Assembly (NCBI RefSeq): GCF_000612725.1 | Contig: NZ_HG964457.1 | Span: 1 to 64,000, forward strand | Direction: 5' to 3' | Length of the DNA: 64,000 nucleotides | Source of the DNA: Mycolicibacterium austroafricanum | Lineage (GTDB): Bacteria; Actinomycetota; Actinomycetes; Mycobacteriales; Mycobacteriaceae | Shown here: piece after piece, positions 43,136 through 51,017 of the stretch | How the letters are laid out: each line of letters opens with the position of its first letter | Position numbering within the stretch: position 1 is the stretch's first letter | Notes under the pieces: model-generated | Told to the model about the DNA's origin: nothing | The model's database searches: none | What the model saw: only the letters and a program-made list of their open reading frames with translations | Translations under genes and position numbers: made by a program

Positions 43136-43254
43136 TCCGTCAAGTCCTGGTTCTCGTCGGAGTGACGTGATCGGTGCGGAACACCGCAGAGCGCATAGCT
43201 GATTCACAGCTGGGACCTAACGTCAGCTGTGGATCGGGGTGAATCATCAGCGCC

Positions 43255-43653
43255 ATGAGTGAAGCAACGCCGCCTCGAGAAGAGTCAGAACCCGTCACCG
43301 CGCCTGTCGGAACTCCGCCGCCGCCGGTCCCACCGCAGACGGTCTATGTCCAGCAGCCGTCCGGTCGCCTCAACAAGGCGGCCCTCTGGGTCGGCATCGT
43401 TGCCGGCTCGGTCTTCATCGTGGCGGCCATCTTCGGCGCCGGGGTCTTCGTCGGCAAGAACATCGGCGACGGGCCGCGCAATCACCACATCGGGGTGATG
43501 CACCACGGCCCGATGATGTCCCCGATGGGGCCGCAGGGCGGATTCCAGCGCGGACCCGGCTCTGCGGGGCCCTTCGGGCCGGGCGGGCCGGTGATGGAAT
43601 CCCCGCGTCAGCCCGCAGGCCCCGCGGCCCCCACCGCGCCGCCGCGGCCCTGA
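43255..43653 (+). CDS. Proline-rich single-pass membrane protein
   Basis: A 132-residue protein with a Pro-rich cytoplasmic N-terminus, one membrane helix (about 44-66), and a His/Met/Gly/Pro-rich exterior tail (HHIGVMHHGPMMSPMG). It probably matches the proline-rich Rv3706c/Rv3705A region of M. tuberculosis, judged by position. The His/Met cluster could bind metal, but this is conjecture. Confidence 0.65.
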   Translation: MSEATPPREESEPVTAPVGTPPPPVPPQTVYVQQPSGRLNKAALWVGIVAGSVFIVAAIFGAGVFVGKNIGDGPRNHHIGVMHHGPMMSPMGPQGGFQRGPGSAGPFGPGGPVMESPRQPAGPAAPTAPPRP

Positions 43654-43746
43654 TCGTCTTCCCGGGATGGTTTGAGCGGCATCCGGGTACCCCGCCCCAG
43701 GAGGACGGCGGCCCAGCCCGGATGCCGCCCATCGTGAGGAGAAGAC

Positions 43747-45195
43747 ATGGCTGACAAGTTCACGACGACCGACGCCGGTGCGCCGATCCCCAGCCTCGAG
43801 CATTCACTGACCGTCGGTCCGGACGGCCCCATCCTGCTGCAGGACCATTACCTGATCGAGCAGATGGCCAACTTCAACCGCGAACGCATTCCGGAGCGTC
43901 AGCCCCACGCCAAGGGCGGCGGCGCGTTCGGGCAGTTCGAGGTGACCCAGGACGTCAGCGGCTACACAAAGGCGGCGTTCCTGCAGCCCGGCGCGAAAAC
44001 CGATATGGTCGCCCGTTTTTCGACGGTGGCGGGGGAGCGGGGCAGCCCGGACACCTGGCGCGACCCGCGCGGTTTCGCGCTGAAGTTCTACACGTCCGAG
44101 GGCAACTTCGACATGGTCGGCAACAACACCCCGGTCTTCTTCATGCGGGACCCGATGAAGTTCCAGAACTTCATCCGCAGCCAGAAGCGGATGCAGGCCA
44201 CCAACCTGCGCGACCACCATATGCAGTGGGATTTCTGGACGTTGTCACCGGAATCCGCGCACCAGGTCACCTGGTTGATGGGCGACCGCGGCATCCCGAA
44301 GACGTGGCGACACATGAACGGCTACTCCAGCCACACCTACAGCTGGCTCAACGCCGCTGACGAGCTGTTCTGGGTGAAGTACCACTTCAAGACCGATCAG
44401 GGCGTCGACTTTCTCACCCAGCAGGACGCCGACCGGCTGGCCGGCGAGGACGGCGACTACCACCAGCGCGACCTCTACACCGCCATCGAGGACGGCAACT
44501 TCCCGAGCTGGACGCTGCACGTACAGATCATGCCGTTCGAGGACGCCAAAACCTACCGCTTCAACCCGTTCGACCTGACGAAGGTGTGGCCGCACGGGGA
44601 CTACCCGCTGCACGAGGTCGGCAGAATGACGTTGAACCGCAACGTCGTCGACTACCACGCACAGATGGAGCAGGCGGCCTTCGAGCCGAACAACATCGTG
44701 CCCGGCACCGGCCTGAGTCCGGACAAGATGCTTCTTGCTCGCGGGTTCTCCTACTCGGACGCGCACCGCGCGCGACTCGGCGTGAACTACAAGCAGATTC
44801 CCGTCAACGAGCCGCAGGTCGAGGTCAACGCGTACTCCAAGGACGGCGCCATGCGGATCCGCAACGTCACCGACCCCGTCTATGCGCCCAACTCGATGGG
44901 CGGTCCGCACGCCGACCCGAGGCGCGCCTCCGAAGTGCACTGGGCGTCCGACGGTGACATGGTCCGGCAGGCCTATGCGCTGCGTGCCGACGACGACGAC
45001 TTCGGTCAGGCCGGAACCCTCGTCCGTGAGGTGCTCGATGACGAGGCTCGGGACCGGTTGGCGCACAACATCATCGGCCATGTCTCGAAGGGTGTGCGCG
45101 AGCCCGTGCTGTCGAGGGTGTTCGAGTACTGGCGCAATGTCGATGCCGACCTGGGCAAGAAGGTCGAGGAGGGCGTGCGTAACGGTGGCGGCTAG
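43747..45195 (+). CDS. Monofunctional haem catalase
   Basis: A 482-residue clade 3-like small-subunit catalase that dismutes hydrogen peroxide. It has the distal His54 (ERQPHAKG), Asn in MVGNNTPVFF, and the proximal Tyr in the signature RGFSYSDAHRARLG (about 336). It is distinct from the mycobacterial catalase-peroxidase KatG. The gene stands alone; the convergent TetR gene ends 9 bp after it. Confidence 0.95.
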   Translation: MADKFTTTDAGAPIPSLEHSLTVGPDGPILLQDHYLIEQMANFNRERIPERQPHAKGGGAFGQFEVTQDVSGYTKAAFLQPGAKTDMVARFSTVAGERGSPDTWRDPRGFALKFYTSEGNFDMVGNNTPVFFMRDPMKFQNFIRSQKRMQATNLRDHHMQWDFWTLSPESAHQVTWLMGDRGIPKTWRHMNGYSSHTYSWLNAADELFWVKYHFKTDQGVDFLTQQDADRLAGEDGDYHQRDLYTAIEDGNFPSWTLHVQIMPFEDAKTYRFNPFDLTKVWPHGDYPLHEVGRMTLNRNVVDYHAQMEQAAFEPNNIVPGTGLSPDKMLLARGFSYSDAHRARLGVNYKQIPVNEPQVEVNAYSKDGAMRIRNVTDPVYAPNSMGGPHADPRRASEVHWASDGDMVRQAYALRADDDDFGQAGTLVREVLDDEARDRLAHNIIGHVSKGVREPVLSRVFEYWRNVDADLGKKVEEGVRNGGG

Positions 45196-45204
45196 GGTTT
45201 CGCG

Positions 45205-45819
45205 TCAACCAGCGGTGGTCGTGGTGCGCAGGTAGGCGACCATCGCCACAGCGGCTTCCCTGATCAGTCGCGGATCGCCGTCGGGTTCTCTGCGGAAGGC
45301 GAAGCGCAGGAGATAGTCGAGGATCTCGATGGCCACCGAGCAGTGATAGACCTCGGTGCTCGCCGTCTCGGCCGGTGCCACCCTGCGCATCGCCTCCCAC
45401 AGCTTGTTCGCGATATAGAGGTTGGCACGCTCGTCGGCGGCGACGGCGACAGGTGAGAGGTGGCCGTTGAGCCACAGTTCGCGCACGGCCGGCGTTCGGT
45501 AGTAGTCGCTGTAGACCGAGATGGCCCGCCGGGCGACCTCTTCCCAGTTCGCGTACTCATCCTCCGCGAACTCGTCTGCCATCTGCGTCGACTTCTCCAT
45601 ATAGCTGAGCGCGAGAGTCTCCATCGCCATCTCGGGGTTGGTGAAGTAGGCGTAGAACGCACCTTTGCTGACCTCTGCGTGCTCGACAAGCAGCATCGGC
45701 GATTCCACGGCTCGCTCGTATCCCACGGTGGCGAGCAGATTCTCGGCAGCGTCGAGAATGCGCTGCACCGTCTGTCGGCTGCGCCGTTGGGCGGGCAGCC
45801 TGCGCATGGTCTCGGCCAT
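45205..45819 (-). CDS. TetR-family regulator of the dioxygenase-permease-RidA operon
   Basis: A 204-residue repressor with a TetR helix-turn-helix at about 13-65 (RILDAAENLLATVGYERA, VSKGAFYAYF) and a helical ligand domain. It diverges from the dioxygenase operon across 128 bp that contain two near-identical palindromes, one just upstream of this gene and one about 50 bp before the dioxygenase. It very probably represses both sides until a substrate binds. Confidence 0.88.
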   Translation of the reverse strand: MAETMRRLPAQRRSRQTVQRILDAAENLLATVGYERAVESPMLLVEHAEVSKGAFYAYFTNPEMAMETLALSYMEKSTQMADEFAEDEYANWEEVARRAISVYSDYYRTPAVRELWLNGHLSPVAVAADERANLYIANKLWEAMRRVAPAETASTEVYHCSVAIEILDYLLRFAFRREPDGDPRLIREAAVAMVAYLRTTTTAG

Positions 45820-45824
45820 GAAAC

Positions 45825-45922
45825 CCGACTCTAGTCGGATTTACCCACTCGTTACCCACCGACCCGTCCTCGAAACAGACTTCAGTTCAGACTCGAGTCG
45901 TAATTGGCGGGTCGTGCGACCC
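45825..45922. promoter_or_regulatory. Palindromic operators between tetR and the dioxygenase gene
   Basis: CCGACTCTAGTCGG (45825-45838) and CAGACTCGAGTCGT (45888-45901) share the core GACTCNAGTC, which fits two sites for one TetR dimer regulator. A third, different palindrome GGGTCGTGCGACCC (45909-45922) lies 26 bp before the dioxygenase start and may bind another factor. Confidence 0.7.
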
Positions 45923-45947
45923 GTATGAACTTCGCCGAGGAGCGTCT

Positions 45948-46859
45948 GTGACCGAACTCAACCACCTGCCGCCGACTGCCAGCCCCGATGAGATCACCGC
46001 CTGTATGCGGCGCGACGGCTACGTGATCATCGACAATCTGGTCGGTCCCGAGACGATGGACCGCATCAACGATGAGTTGACGCCGTACGTCGAGACCACC
46101 GCGTACGGTAACGACAACTTCCTCGGACTACGCACCCGCCGCACCGGTTCGCTGATCGCCCGGTCCGAAACGTCGCGTGGTCTCGTCGCGCATCCGACGA
46201 TTCTCGCTGTGGCAGGTGACTACCTCAGTCACGCGTCGGCATTCCAGCTCCATCTGACCCAGGTCATCTCGATCGGGCCGGGCTCACCGGCCCAGGCGAT
46301 CCACCGCGACGAACTGGCCTGGGACTTCTTCCATTTCCCTGCCGACTACCAGGTGCAGTGCAACACGTTGTGGGCGATGAGCGACTACACCGCGGAGATG
46401 GGAGCCACCCGGGTGGTCCCGGGTAGTCACCTATTGGGCCCGGACGAGAAGTTCAGCCAGGAGGAATCGCTTCCCGCCGAGATGGAGAAGGGATCGGTGC
46501 TGCTCTACAACGGGAAGATCTATCACGGCGGTGGCGCGAACACCACCGAGGACAAGATCCGGCAGGCGCTCAACATCACGTACGCGGTCGGGTGGGTGCG
46601 ACAGGAGGAGAACCAGTACCTGTCCACACCGATCGAAGTCGCCAGGACCCTCGACGACGATCTGCTCAAACTGATGGGTTACCAGTTGGGCTGCTTCGCC
46701 ATCGGATACGTGGGCGATGTGAAGGACCCGATGTCGGTGATCCGCGACGACGCCACGGGGATGCTGTCGATCGACGCCATGCAGGACGCCGTCGAGCGAG
46801 CCGGCTCAGCCAACACGCTGATGAACCTCATCACCGACACGGCAGGGCATCGCGCGTGA
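45948..46859 (+). CDS. PhyH-family Fe(II)/2-oxoglutarate dioxygenase
   Basis: A 303-residue double-stranded beta-helix oxygenase. The iron-binding triad is His119 and Asp121 (AIHRDELAWDFF) and His193 (GKIYHGGGANTT); the 2-oxoglutarate-binding Arg is likely in DKIRQALN. Relatives include phytanoyl-CoA and ectoine hydroxylases. It is the first gene of an operon with an amino-acid-type permease and a RidA protein, so the substrate is probably an imported amino acid or amine. The start is GTG at 45948 with GAGGAGCG upstream. Confidence 0.88.
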   Translation: MTELNHLPPTASPDEITACMRRDGYVIIDNLVGPETMDRINDELTPYVETTAYGNDNFLGLRTRRTGSLIARSETSRGLVAHPTILAVAGDYLSHASAFQLHLTQVISIGPGSPAQAIHRDELAWDFFHFPADYQVQCNTLWAMSDYTAEMGATRVVPGSHLLGPDEKFSQEESLPAEMEKGSVLLYNGKIYHGGGANTTEDKIRQALNITYAVGWVRQEENQYLSTPIEVARTLDDDLLKLMGYQLGCFAIGYVGDVKDPMSVIRDDATGMLSIDAMQDAVERAGSANTLMNLITDTAGHRA

Positions 46860-48376
46860 CCAGGGCCGAGACAGGCAGCGACACAGACGATCTCGCACAC
46901 GACAGTGTCACCCTGGCCGAAGCGACGTTCGTCTCGATCGCCACGATGGCGCCGGGCGTGGGTGCCGCGTTCGCGGTCATCGGTGGTGCTGCGTTCGCCG
47001 GCGGCGCCCTACCGGCCTCCGTGGTGTTCGCGTTGTTCGGCTGTGTGTGCGTCGCCGTGGCGATCGGTCAGTTGGCCAAACGTGTGACGTCAGCGGCGGG
47101 GATGCCGTCCTACCTGGCCGCAGCCTTTCACGGCGGGGCCGGCTTTCTGTCGGGTTGGGGCACCCTGCTCGTCTACGCCGCTGCGCTGCCCTATCTCGCA
47201 CTGTTGGTCGGCAACCTGGTCGGCGGCGCCATCGGCGGCGCGCTCGGCCTCGGATACACGGCGTGGTGGATCATCGGTGCGCTGGGCTGCATCGCCTTGG
47301 CACTGGTGATGAACTACCTTGGCGCACAGTTCGGTACGCGGGTCGGGATGATGCTCGGCGCGCTGGAGATCGTCGTCATGCTGGTGCTCTCGATATGGAT
47401 GATCGTCGCCGCCGGCGAGCGCAACACGTTGTCGGTGTTCTGGACCACGCACGCGACCGTGGACGGATTCGCCGGCATCAGCGGCATCATCGCCGGCGCG
47501 GTGTACGCGTTTCTGGCCTTCATCGGCTTCGATGCCGCGGCGCCCCTCGCCGAGGAGGCCAAGGACCCCAAACATACGATCAAGTGGGCGGTTATCGGAT
47601 CCGTGGTGCTGGTGGGGATCTTCTTCGTCATCACCACCTATGCCTCTGCGGTCTACTTCGGTCCCGGGAGCTACTCGGACTTTCTGTCCTACGGTGACGG
47701 CGATCCGTGGATGGAAATCACCCGCACCTTCTGGGGAATCGGCTGGGTGATCCTGCTGATCACCCTGCTCAGTTCCGGACTGGCGTCGGCCAACGGCGCC
47801 GGTATGGCCGCCACCCGGGTGGCGTGGGCACTGGGCCGGGCCGGCACCCTGCCGCGGGCACTGAAACACACTCATGCCCGGTTCCGGTCACCCGTCGTGG
47901 CCATCGCGGTGATCTTCACCGCAGCCACCGCGGTCACACTCGCCGTCGGCCTGAGCTACGGGCCGGTCACCGGCTTCATGGTCACCGGGACCGTGCTGAC
48001 CGTCGGCGTGCTGCCGATCTACATGGCGGTGTGCGTAGCCTGCCCGGTGTACTACCTGCGCTTCCGGCGTTCGGAATTCCGGGTGCTGACACATCTGGTG
48101 GTGCCGATGGTGGGGCTGGCGTTCCTGTTCCCGACGTTCTGCGCCGGAGCGGGCATCACGGCATTCAGTTTCGTTGCGCCACTGTCCTATCCGCTCAACA
48201 TGGCCGGGTACTTCGTGGCGGCCTGGTGGGTGATCGGGATCGTGGCGCTCGCGGTGATCGCGGTCCGTCACCCGCAACGCCTGGACCCGAGCCGAATCCT
48301 CGCGGCGCCGTCGATCGACGAGGAGTTGGCTGAACTACCCGATGGTACGAACGACAAGGAGGAGGCCCTGCTGTGA
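46856..48376 (+). CDS. APC-family amino acid/amine permease
   Basis: A 506-residue transporter with about 12-14 membrane helices and the APC features TMAPGVGAAFAVIGG in helix 1 and AFIGFDAAAPLAEEAKDPKHT after helix 6. The GTG start overlaps the dioxygenase stop (GTGA) and the stop overlaps the RidA start, so the three proteins are made together. The substrate is unknown, but it is presumably what the dioxygenase hydroxylates. Confidence 0.88.
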   Translation: MTRAETGSDTDDLAHDSVTLAEATFVSIATMAPGVGAAFAVIGGAAFAGGALPASVVFALFGCVCVAVAIGQLAKRVTSAAGMPSYLAAAFHGGAGFLSGWGTLLVYAAALPYLALLVGNLVGGAIGGALGLGYTAWWIIGALGCIALALVMNYLGAQFGTRVGMMLGALEIVVMLVLSIWMIVAAGERNTLSVFWTTHATVDGFAGISGIIAGAVYAFLAFIGFDAAAPLAEEAKDPKHTIKWAVIGSVVLVGIFFVITTYASAVYFGPGSYSDFLSYGDGDPWMEITRTFWGIGWVILLITLLSSGLASANGAGMAATRVAWALGRAGTLPRALKHTHARFRSPVVAIAVIFTAATAVTLAVGLSYGPVTGFMVTGTVLTVGVLPIYMAVCVACPVYYLRFRRSEFRVLTHLVVPMVGLAFLFPTFCAGAGITAFSFVAPLSYPLNMAGYFVAAWWVIGIVALAVIAVRHPQRLDPSRILAAPSIDEELAELPDGTNDKEEALL

Positions 48377-48801
48377 GCGCCCAAGCCGAAGTGAACGCCA
48401 ACAGCATCGACCGCGGTATCCCGGACATCGGCTACGTGGACAAGGAGGTGTTCGAGGACATCGGCATCGTACAGACTGCCGTTGCGGGTGACACCGTCTA
48501 CGTCTCGGGCATCGCGCCGCTCACCGGTGGTGCCGAATTGAGCCTCGTGGCAACGACCTTCGAGGATCAGCTGCGGTTCGTCCTCGAGGTGCTCGACCGT
48601 TCGCTGCAATCCGTCGGGGCCAACCGCTGCGATCTGGTGGCGTGGACCGTCTACACCACGGACATGGCTGCCCTGACGGCATGCGCGCCGCTTCTCAAGG
48701 ACTGGGTCGGCGTGCATCCACCGACGAGCACCTGGGTCACCGTGTCCGGATTCATCCATCCCGAGCAGCAACTCGAGCTGACCGCCATCGCCGTGCGTTG
48801 A
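48373..48801 (+). CDS. RidA/YjgF-family protein
   Basis: A 142-residue chorismate-mutase-like fold of the RidA superfamily (TVYVSGIAPLTG, VAWTVYTTDMAAL, TWVTVSGFIHP). Canonical RidA proteins hydrolyse reactive enamines or imines using an Arg near residue 105; here the equivalent segment reads STWVTV, so this is a non-canonical sub-family member. It is the last gene of the operon and may process an unstable product of the dioxygenase. The start is GTG 48373, overlapping the permease stop. Confidence 0.82.
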   Translation: MSAQAEVNANSIDRGIPDIGYVDKEVFEDIGIVQTAVAGDTVYVSGIAPLTGGAELSLVATTFEDQLRFVLEVLDRSLQSVGANRCDLVAWTVYTTDMAALTACAPLLKDWVGVHPPTSTWVTVSGFIHPEQQLELTAIAVR

Positions 48802-48831
48802 CCACGGCGGGTCGGGATTCCGATCGCGGCC

Positions 48832-49083
48832 CTAGCGGCCGGTCGGATTCTGACCCGGGTACGGCAGCAGCGCCATCTCGCGGGCGGTCTTGACGGCCGT
48901 GGTGACCTGGCGCTGCTGCTGTACGGTCAGGCCGGTCACCGACCGCGAGCGGATCTTGCCGCGCTCGGAGATGAACTGCCGCAGTGTCGAGGTGTCCTTG
49001 TAGTCGACGCGCTCGATCCCCAGGCTCTTCAACAGGTTTCGGCGCTTCTTGGCCGGTGCGGCCTCGCGCCGCCGCGCCGTCAC
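48832..49083 (-). CDS. rpsR2: Ribosomal protein S18, zinc-independent paralogue
   Basis: An 83-residue S18 (LKSLGIERVDYKDTSTLRQFISERGKI). It lacks cysteines completely, so it is the C- form that replaces the zinc-binding protein under zinc shortage. It is the last gene of a four-gene operon with overlapping starts and stops. The GTG start overlaps the S14 stop by 4 bp. Confidence 0.93.
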   Translation of the reverse strand: MTARRREAAPAKKRRNLLKSLGIERVDYKDTSTLRQFISERGKIRSRSVTGLTVQQQRQVTTAVKTAREMALLPYPGQNPTGR

Positions 49084-49385
49084 CAGCTCGACTTCCGGAC
49101 GCCGGGCAGCTGGCCCTGGTGAGCGAGTTCGCGGACCCGTACCCGCGACAGCCCGAACTTGCGCAGATGGCCGCGTGGTCGGCCGTCGACGGAGTCGCGG
49201 TTGCGGACCCGCACGGGGCTCGCGTCGCGGGGCTGGCGGTTGAGCTCCGACTGCGCCGCCACCCGAGCCTCGGGCGTCGTCGACGGCGACTTGATGATCG
49301 CCTTCAACTCGGCCCTGCGCTCGGCGTGGCGGGCCACGATCTCGCGGCGCCGCTCGTTCTGCACGATCTTGGACTTCTTGGCCAT
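49080..49385 (-). CDS. rpsN2: Ribosomal protein S14, zinc-independent paralogue
   Basis: A 101-residue long-form S14 (MAKKSKIVQNERRREIVARH; GRPRGHLRKFGLSRVRVRELA) with no CxxC zinc pairs, unlike the short zinc-binding S14. The ATG overlaps the L33 stop by one base (TGATG). It is part of the zinc-saving ribosomal operon. Confidence 0.94.
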   Translation of the reverse strand: MAKKSKIVQNERRREIVARHAERRAELKAIIKSPSTTPEARVAAQSELNRQPRDASPVRVRNRDSVDGRPRGHLRKFGLSRVRVRELAHQGQLPGVRKSSW

Positions 49386-49549
49386 CAGCGCTCCTCGCGG
49401 AAGTCGACGTGCCGCCGTACCACCGGGTCGTACTTGCGCAGCGTGATCCGGTCGGGGTCGTTTCTGCGGTTCTTGCGGGTGATGTAGGTGTATCCGGTGC
49501 CCGCCGTGGAGCGCAGCTTCACCAGCGGACGAATCTCGTTGCGTGCCAT
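49385..49549 (-). CDS. rpmG1: Ribosomal protein L33, zinc-independent paralogue
   Basis: A 54-residue L33 (MARNEIRPLVKLRSTAGTGY; NRRNDPDRITLRKYDP) without any cysteine, so it does not bind zinc. The ATG at 49549 overlaps the L28 stop by one base. Easily missed because a longer in-frame reading starts further upstream. Confidence 0.93.
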   Translation of the reverse strand: MARNEIRPLVKLRSTAGTGYTYITRKNRRNDPDRITLRKYDPVVRRHVDFREER

Positions 49550-49785
49550 CAGATCTTCTGCCCTTCCCGGCGGAGGCGGGCCACCACCGATTCGATGCCG
49601 TCGCGGTCGATGACCTTGATGCCCTTGGCGCTGACCCGCAGCGTCACCCGGCGCCCCTCGGACGGCAGGTAATAGGTCTTGGTCTGGATGTTGGGGTTCC
49701 ACCGGCGGCGGGTGCGGCGATGCGAATGCGACACCGCATTACCGAAACCCGGCGCTCGGCCGGTGACCTGGCAGTGCGCGGACAC
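49549..49785 (-). CDS. rpmB2: Ribosomal protein L28, zinc-independent paralogue
   Basis: A 78-residue L28 (CQVTGRAPGFGNAVSHSHRR; RRRWNPNIQTKTYYLP; GIKVIDRDGI). One cysteine remains near the start, but the pairs needed for a zinc site are absent. First gene of the operon; the start is GTG at 49785, 12-15 bp downstream of a Zur-like box. Confidence 0.93.
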   Translation of the reverse strand: MSAHCQVTGRAPGFGNAVSHSHRRTRRRWNPNIQTKTYYLPSEGRRVTLRVSAKGIKVIDRDGIESVVARLRREGQKI

Positions 49786-49796
49786 GACACTCCTCC

Positions 49797-49820
49797 TTAT
49801 TGGAAATCGTTTTCGACAAG
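49797..49820. promoter_or_regulatory. Zur-like box before the zinc-independent ribosomal operon
   Basis: TTATTGGAAATCGTTTTCGA (49797-49816) continues to ACAAG and is an AT-rich imperfect palindrome in very GC-rich surroundings. It closely repeats the second box near 49855, and resembles mycobacterial Zur sites (core AATGATTTTCA-like). It lies directly before the rpmB2 start, where zinc-loaded Zur would block transcription. Confidence 0.7.
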
Positions 49821-49852
49821 CGACTGCCGAGACTGTAGCGTGAACGCCGTCC

Positions 49853-49874
49853 TATTGGAAATCATTCCCATTAA
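49853..49874. promoter_or_regulatory. Zur-like box before mrf
   Basis: TATTGGAAATCATTCCCATT (49853-49872) is an AT-rich palindrome (TGGAAATCATTCCCA) sharing ATTGGAAATC with the first box. It lies 14 bp before the mrf start. Two such boxes 56 bp apart in a divergent promoter indicate joint zinc control of both directions. Confidence 0.7.
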
Positions 49875-49887
49875 GGGGGCATTGCCG

Positions 49888-51009
49888 ATGCGCACTCCAG
49901 TCGTGGTCGTGGCCGGACAGAGCGACACCGACGGCATCACCGGTGTCCTCCTGGACGGTGCCGGAACGGTTCTGGTGGAGCACCGGTTCGACGGGCACGT
50001 GGTGCACCGCAGCACGACAGTGGTGCAGGGCGGGCTGCTCGACACCGCAGACGAGGTGCTGGAGCTGACGAACTGCTGCCTGTCCTGCACCGTGCGCGAG
50101 GACCTGCTCTCGCACCTGCGCCGGCTGCACCGCAGACCCGACGTCAAACGCATCGCCGTGCGGCTCGGTCCGTGGATGGAACCCGAACAGGTCTGCTTCG
50201 CCATCACCCGGTCGCCCGCGGCACGCGACGTGGCGATCGCGGCCGTCGTCACCGCCGTCGACACCTCGACGTGGTTGCGCCAGGCGCTCGGCGACGACGA
50301 ACTCGACGACGGACGGACCGTCGCCCAGGTGGTCGTCGGCCAGGTCGAGTTCGCCGACGTCGTCGTCCTCACCGGCCCCGACCCCGACGTCGTTGCCGTC
50401 ACCCGCAGGCTGGCGCCCAGGGCTCGCGTCGCCGTCGGCGCGCAACGGCTCGGCGTCGCGCTCGCCGATCTGGACCCCGATGCGCGCCGCGGCCGCAGCG
50501 ACGATCCACACGCCTCGCTGTTGTCCGGTCAACCCCCGCTCGAGGCGGCAGGACCGGTCCGCCTTGTCGAATTCCAATCCCGCCGCCCGTTTCATCCCCT
50601 GCGCCTGCACGCCGCCGTCGATCTGCTGCTGGACGGCGTGATCCGCAGCCGGGGCCGGTTGTGGCTGGCCAACCGTCCGGGCCATGCCCTGTGGCTGGAG
50701 ACGGCCGGCGGCGGACTGCGTGTCACGCGGACGGGAAAGTGGCTGGCCGCCATGACTTCCCGTGAGATCGCCTACGTCGGACCGGAGCGGCGGGCGATGG
50801 CGGACCTGATCTGGGGGTATCCGCACGGAGATCGGCACACGTCGATGACGGTCCTGGTGTGCGGGGCCGAACCGGCCGACATCATCGATGCGTTGCAGGG
50901 CGCGCTGCTCACCGACGCCGAGATGCAGCGCCCGCAGGACTGGGGCCGCTACGAGGACCCGTTCCACGACACGCTCGAAGGGGATGCCGACGAGGCCCGG
51001 CTGGCATGA
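49888..51009 (+). CDS. mrf: Ribosome hibernation factor-recruiting protein Mrf (COG0523-like)
   Basis: A 373-residue protein close to Rv0106 / M. smegmatis Mrf, which under zinc shortage brings the hibernation factor Mpy to zinc-independent ribosomes. The COG0523 CxCC-like cluster is NCCLSC (Cys63, Cys64, Cys67). The usual Walker A GxxGxGK[ST] of CobW GTPases is not present; the same position reads VVVVAGQSDTDGIT. The C-terminal CobW_C-like domain includes FHPLRLHAAVDLL and GRLWLANRPGHALWLE. It is divergent from the zinc-independent ribosomal genes with Zur-like boxes between. ATG 49888 follows AAGGGGG. Confidence 0.88.
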   Translation: MRTPVVVVAGQSDTDGITGVLLDGAGTVLVEHRFDGHVVHRSTTVVQGGLLDTADEVLELTNCCLSCTVREDLLSHLRRLHRRPDVKRIAVRLGPWMEPEQVCFAITRSPAARDVAIAAVVTAVDTSTWLRQALGDDELDDGRTVAQVVVGQVEFADVVVLTGPDPDVVAVTRRLAPRARVAVGAQRLGVALADLDPDARRGRSDDPHASLLSGQPPLEAAGPVRLVEFQSRRPFHPLRLHAAVDLLLDGVIRSRGRLWLANRPGHALWLETAGGGLRVTRTGKWLAAMTSREIAYVGPERRAMADLIWGYPHGDRHTSMTVLVCGAEPADIIDALQGALLTDAEMQRPQDWGRYEDPFHDTLEGDADEARLA

Positions 51010-51017
51010 TCGGGTGA

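Noticed and set aside
43136..43254. Intergenic stretch after dihydroxyacetone kinase examined for a small RNA or operator
   Set aside because: Only short partial symmetry (CAGCTG/CAGCTGTG) and no stem, promoter or open frame worth calling.
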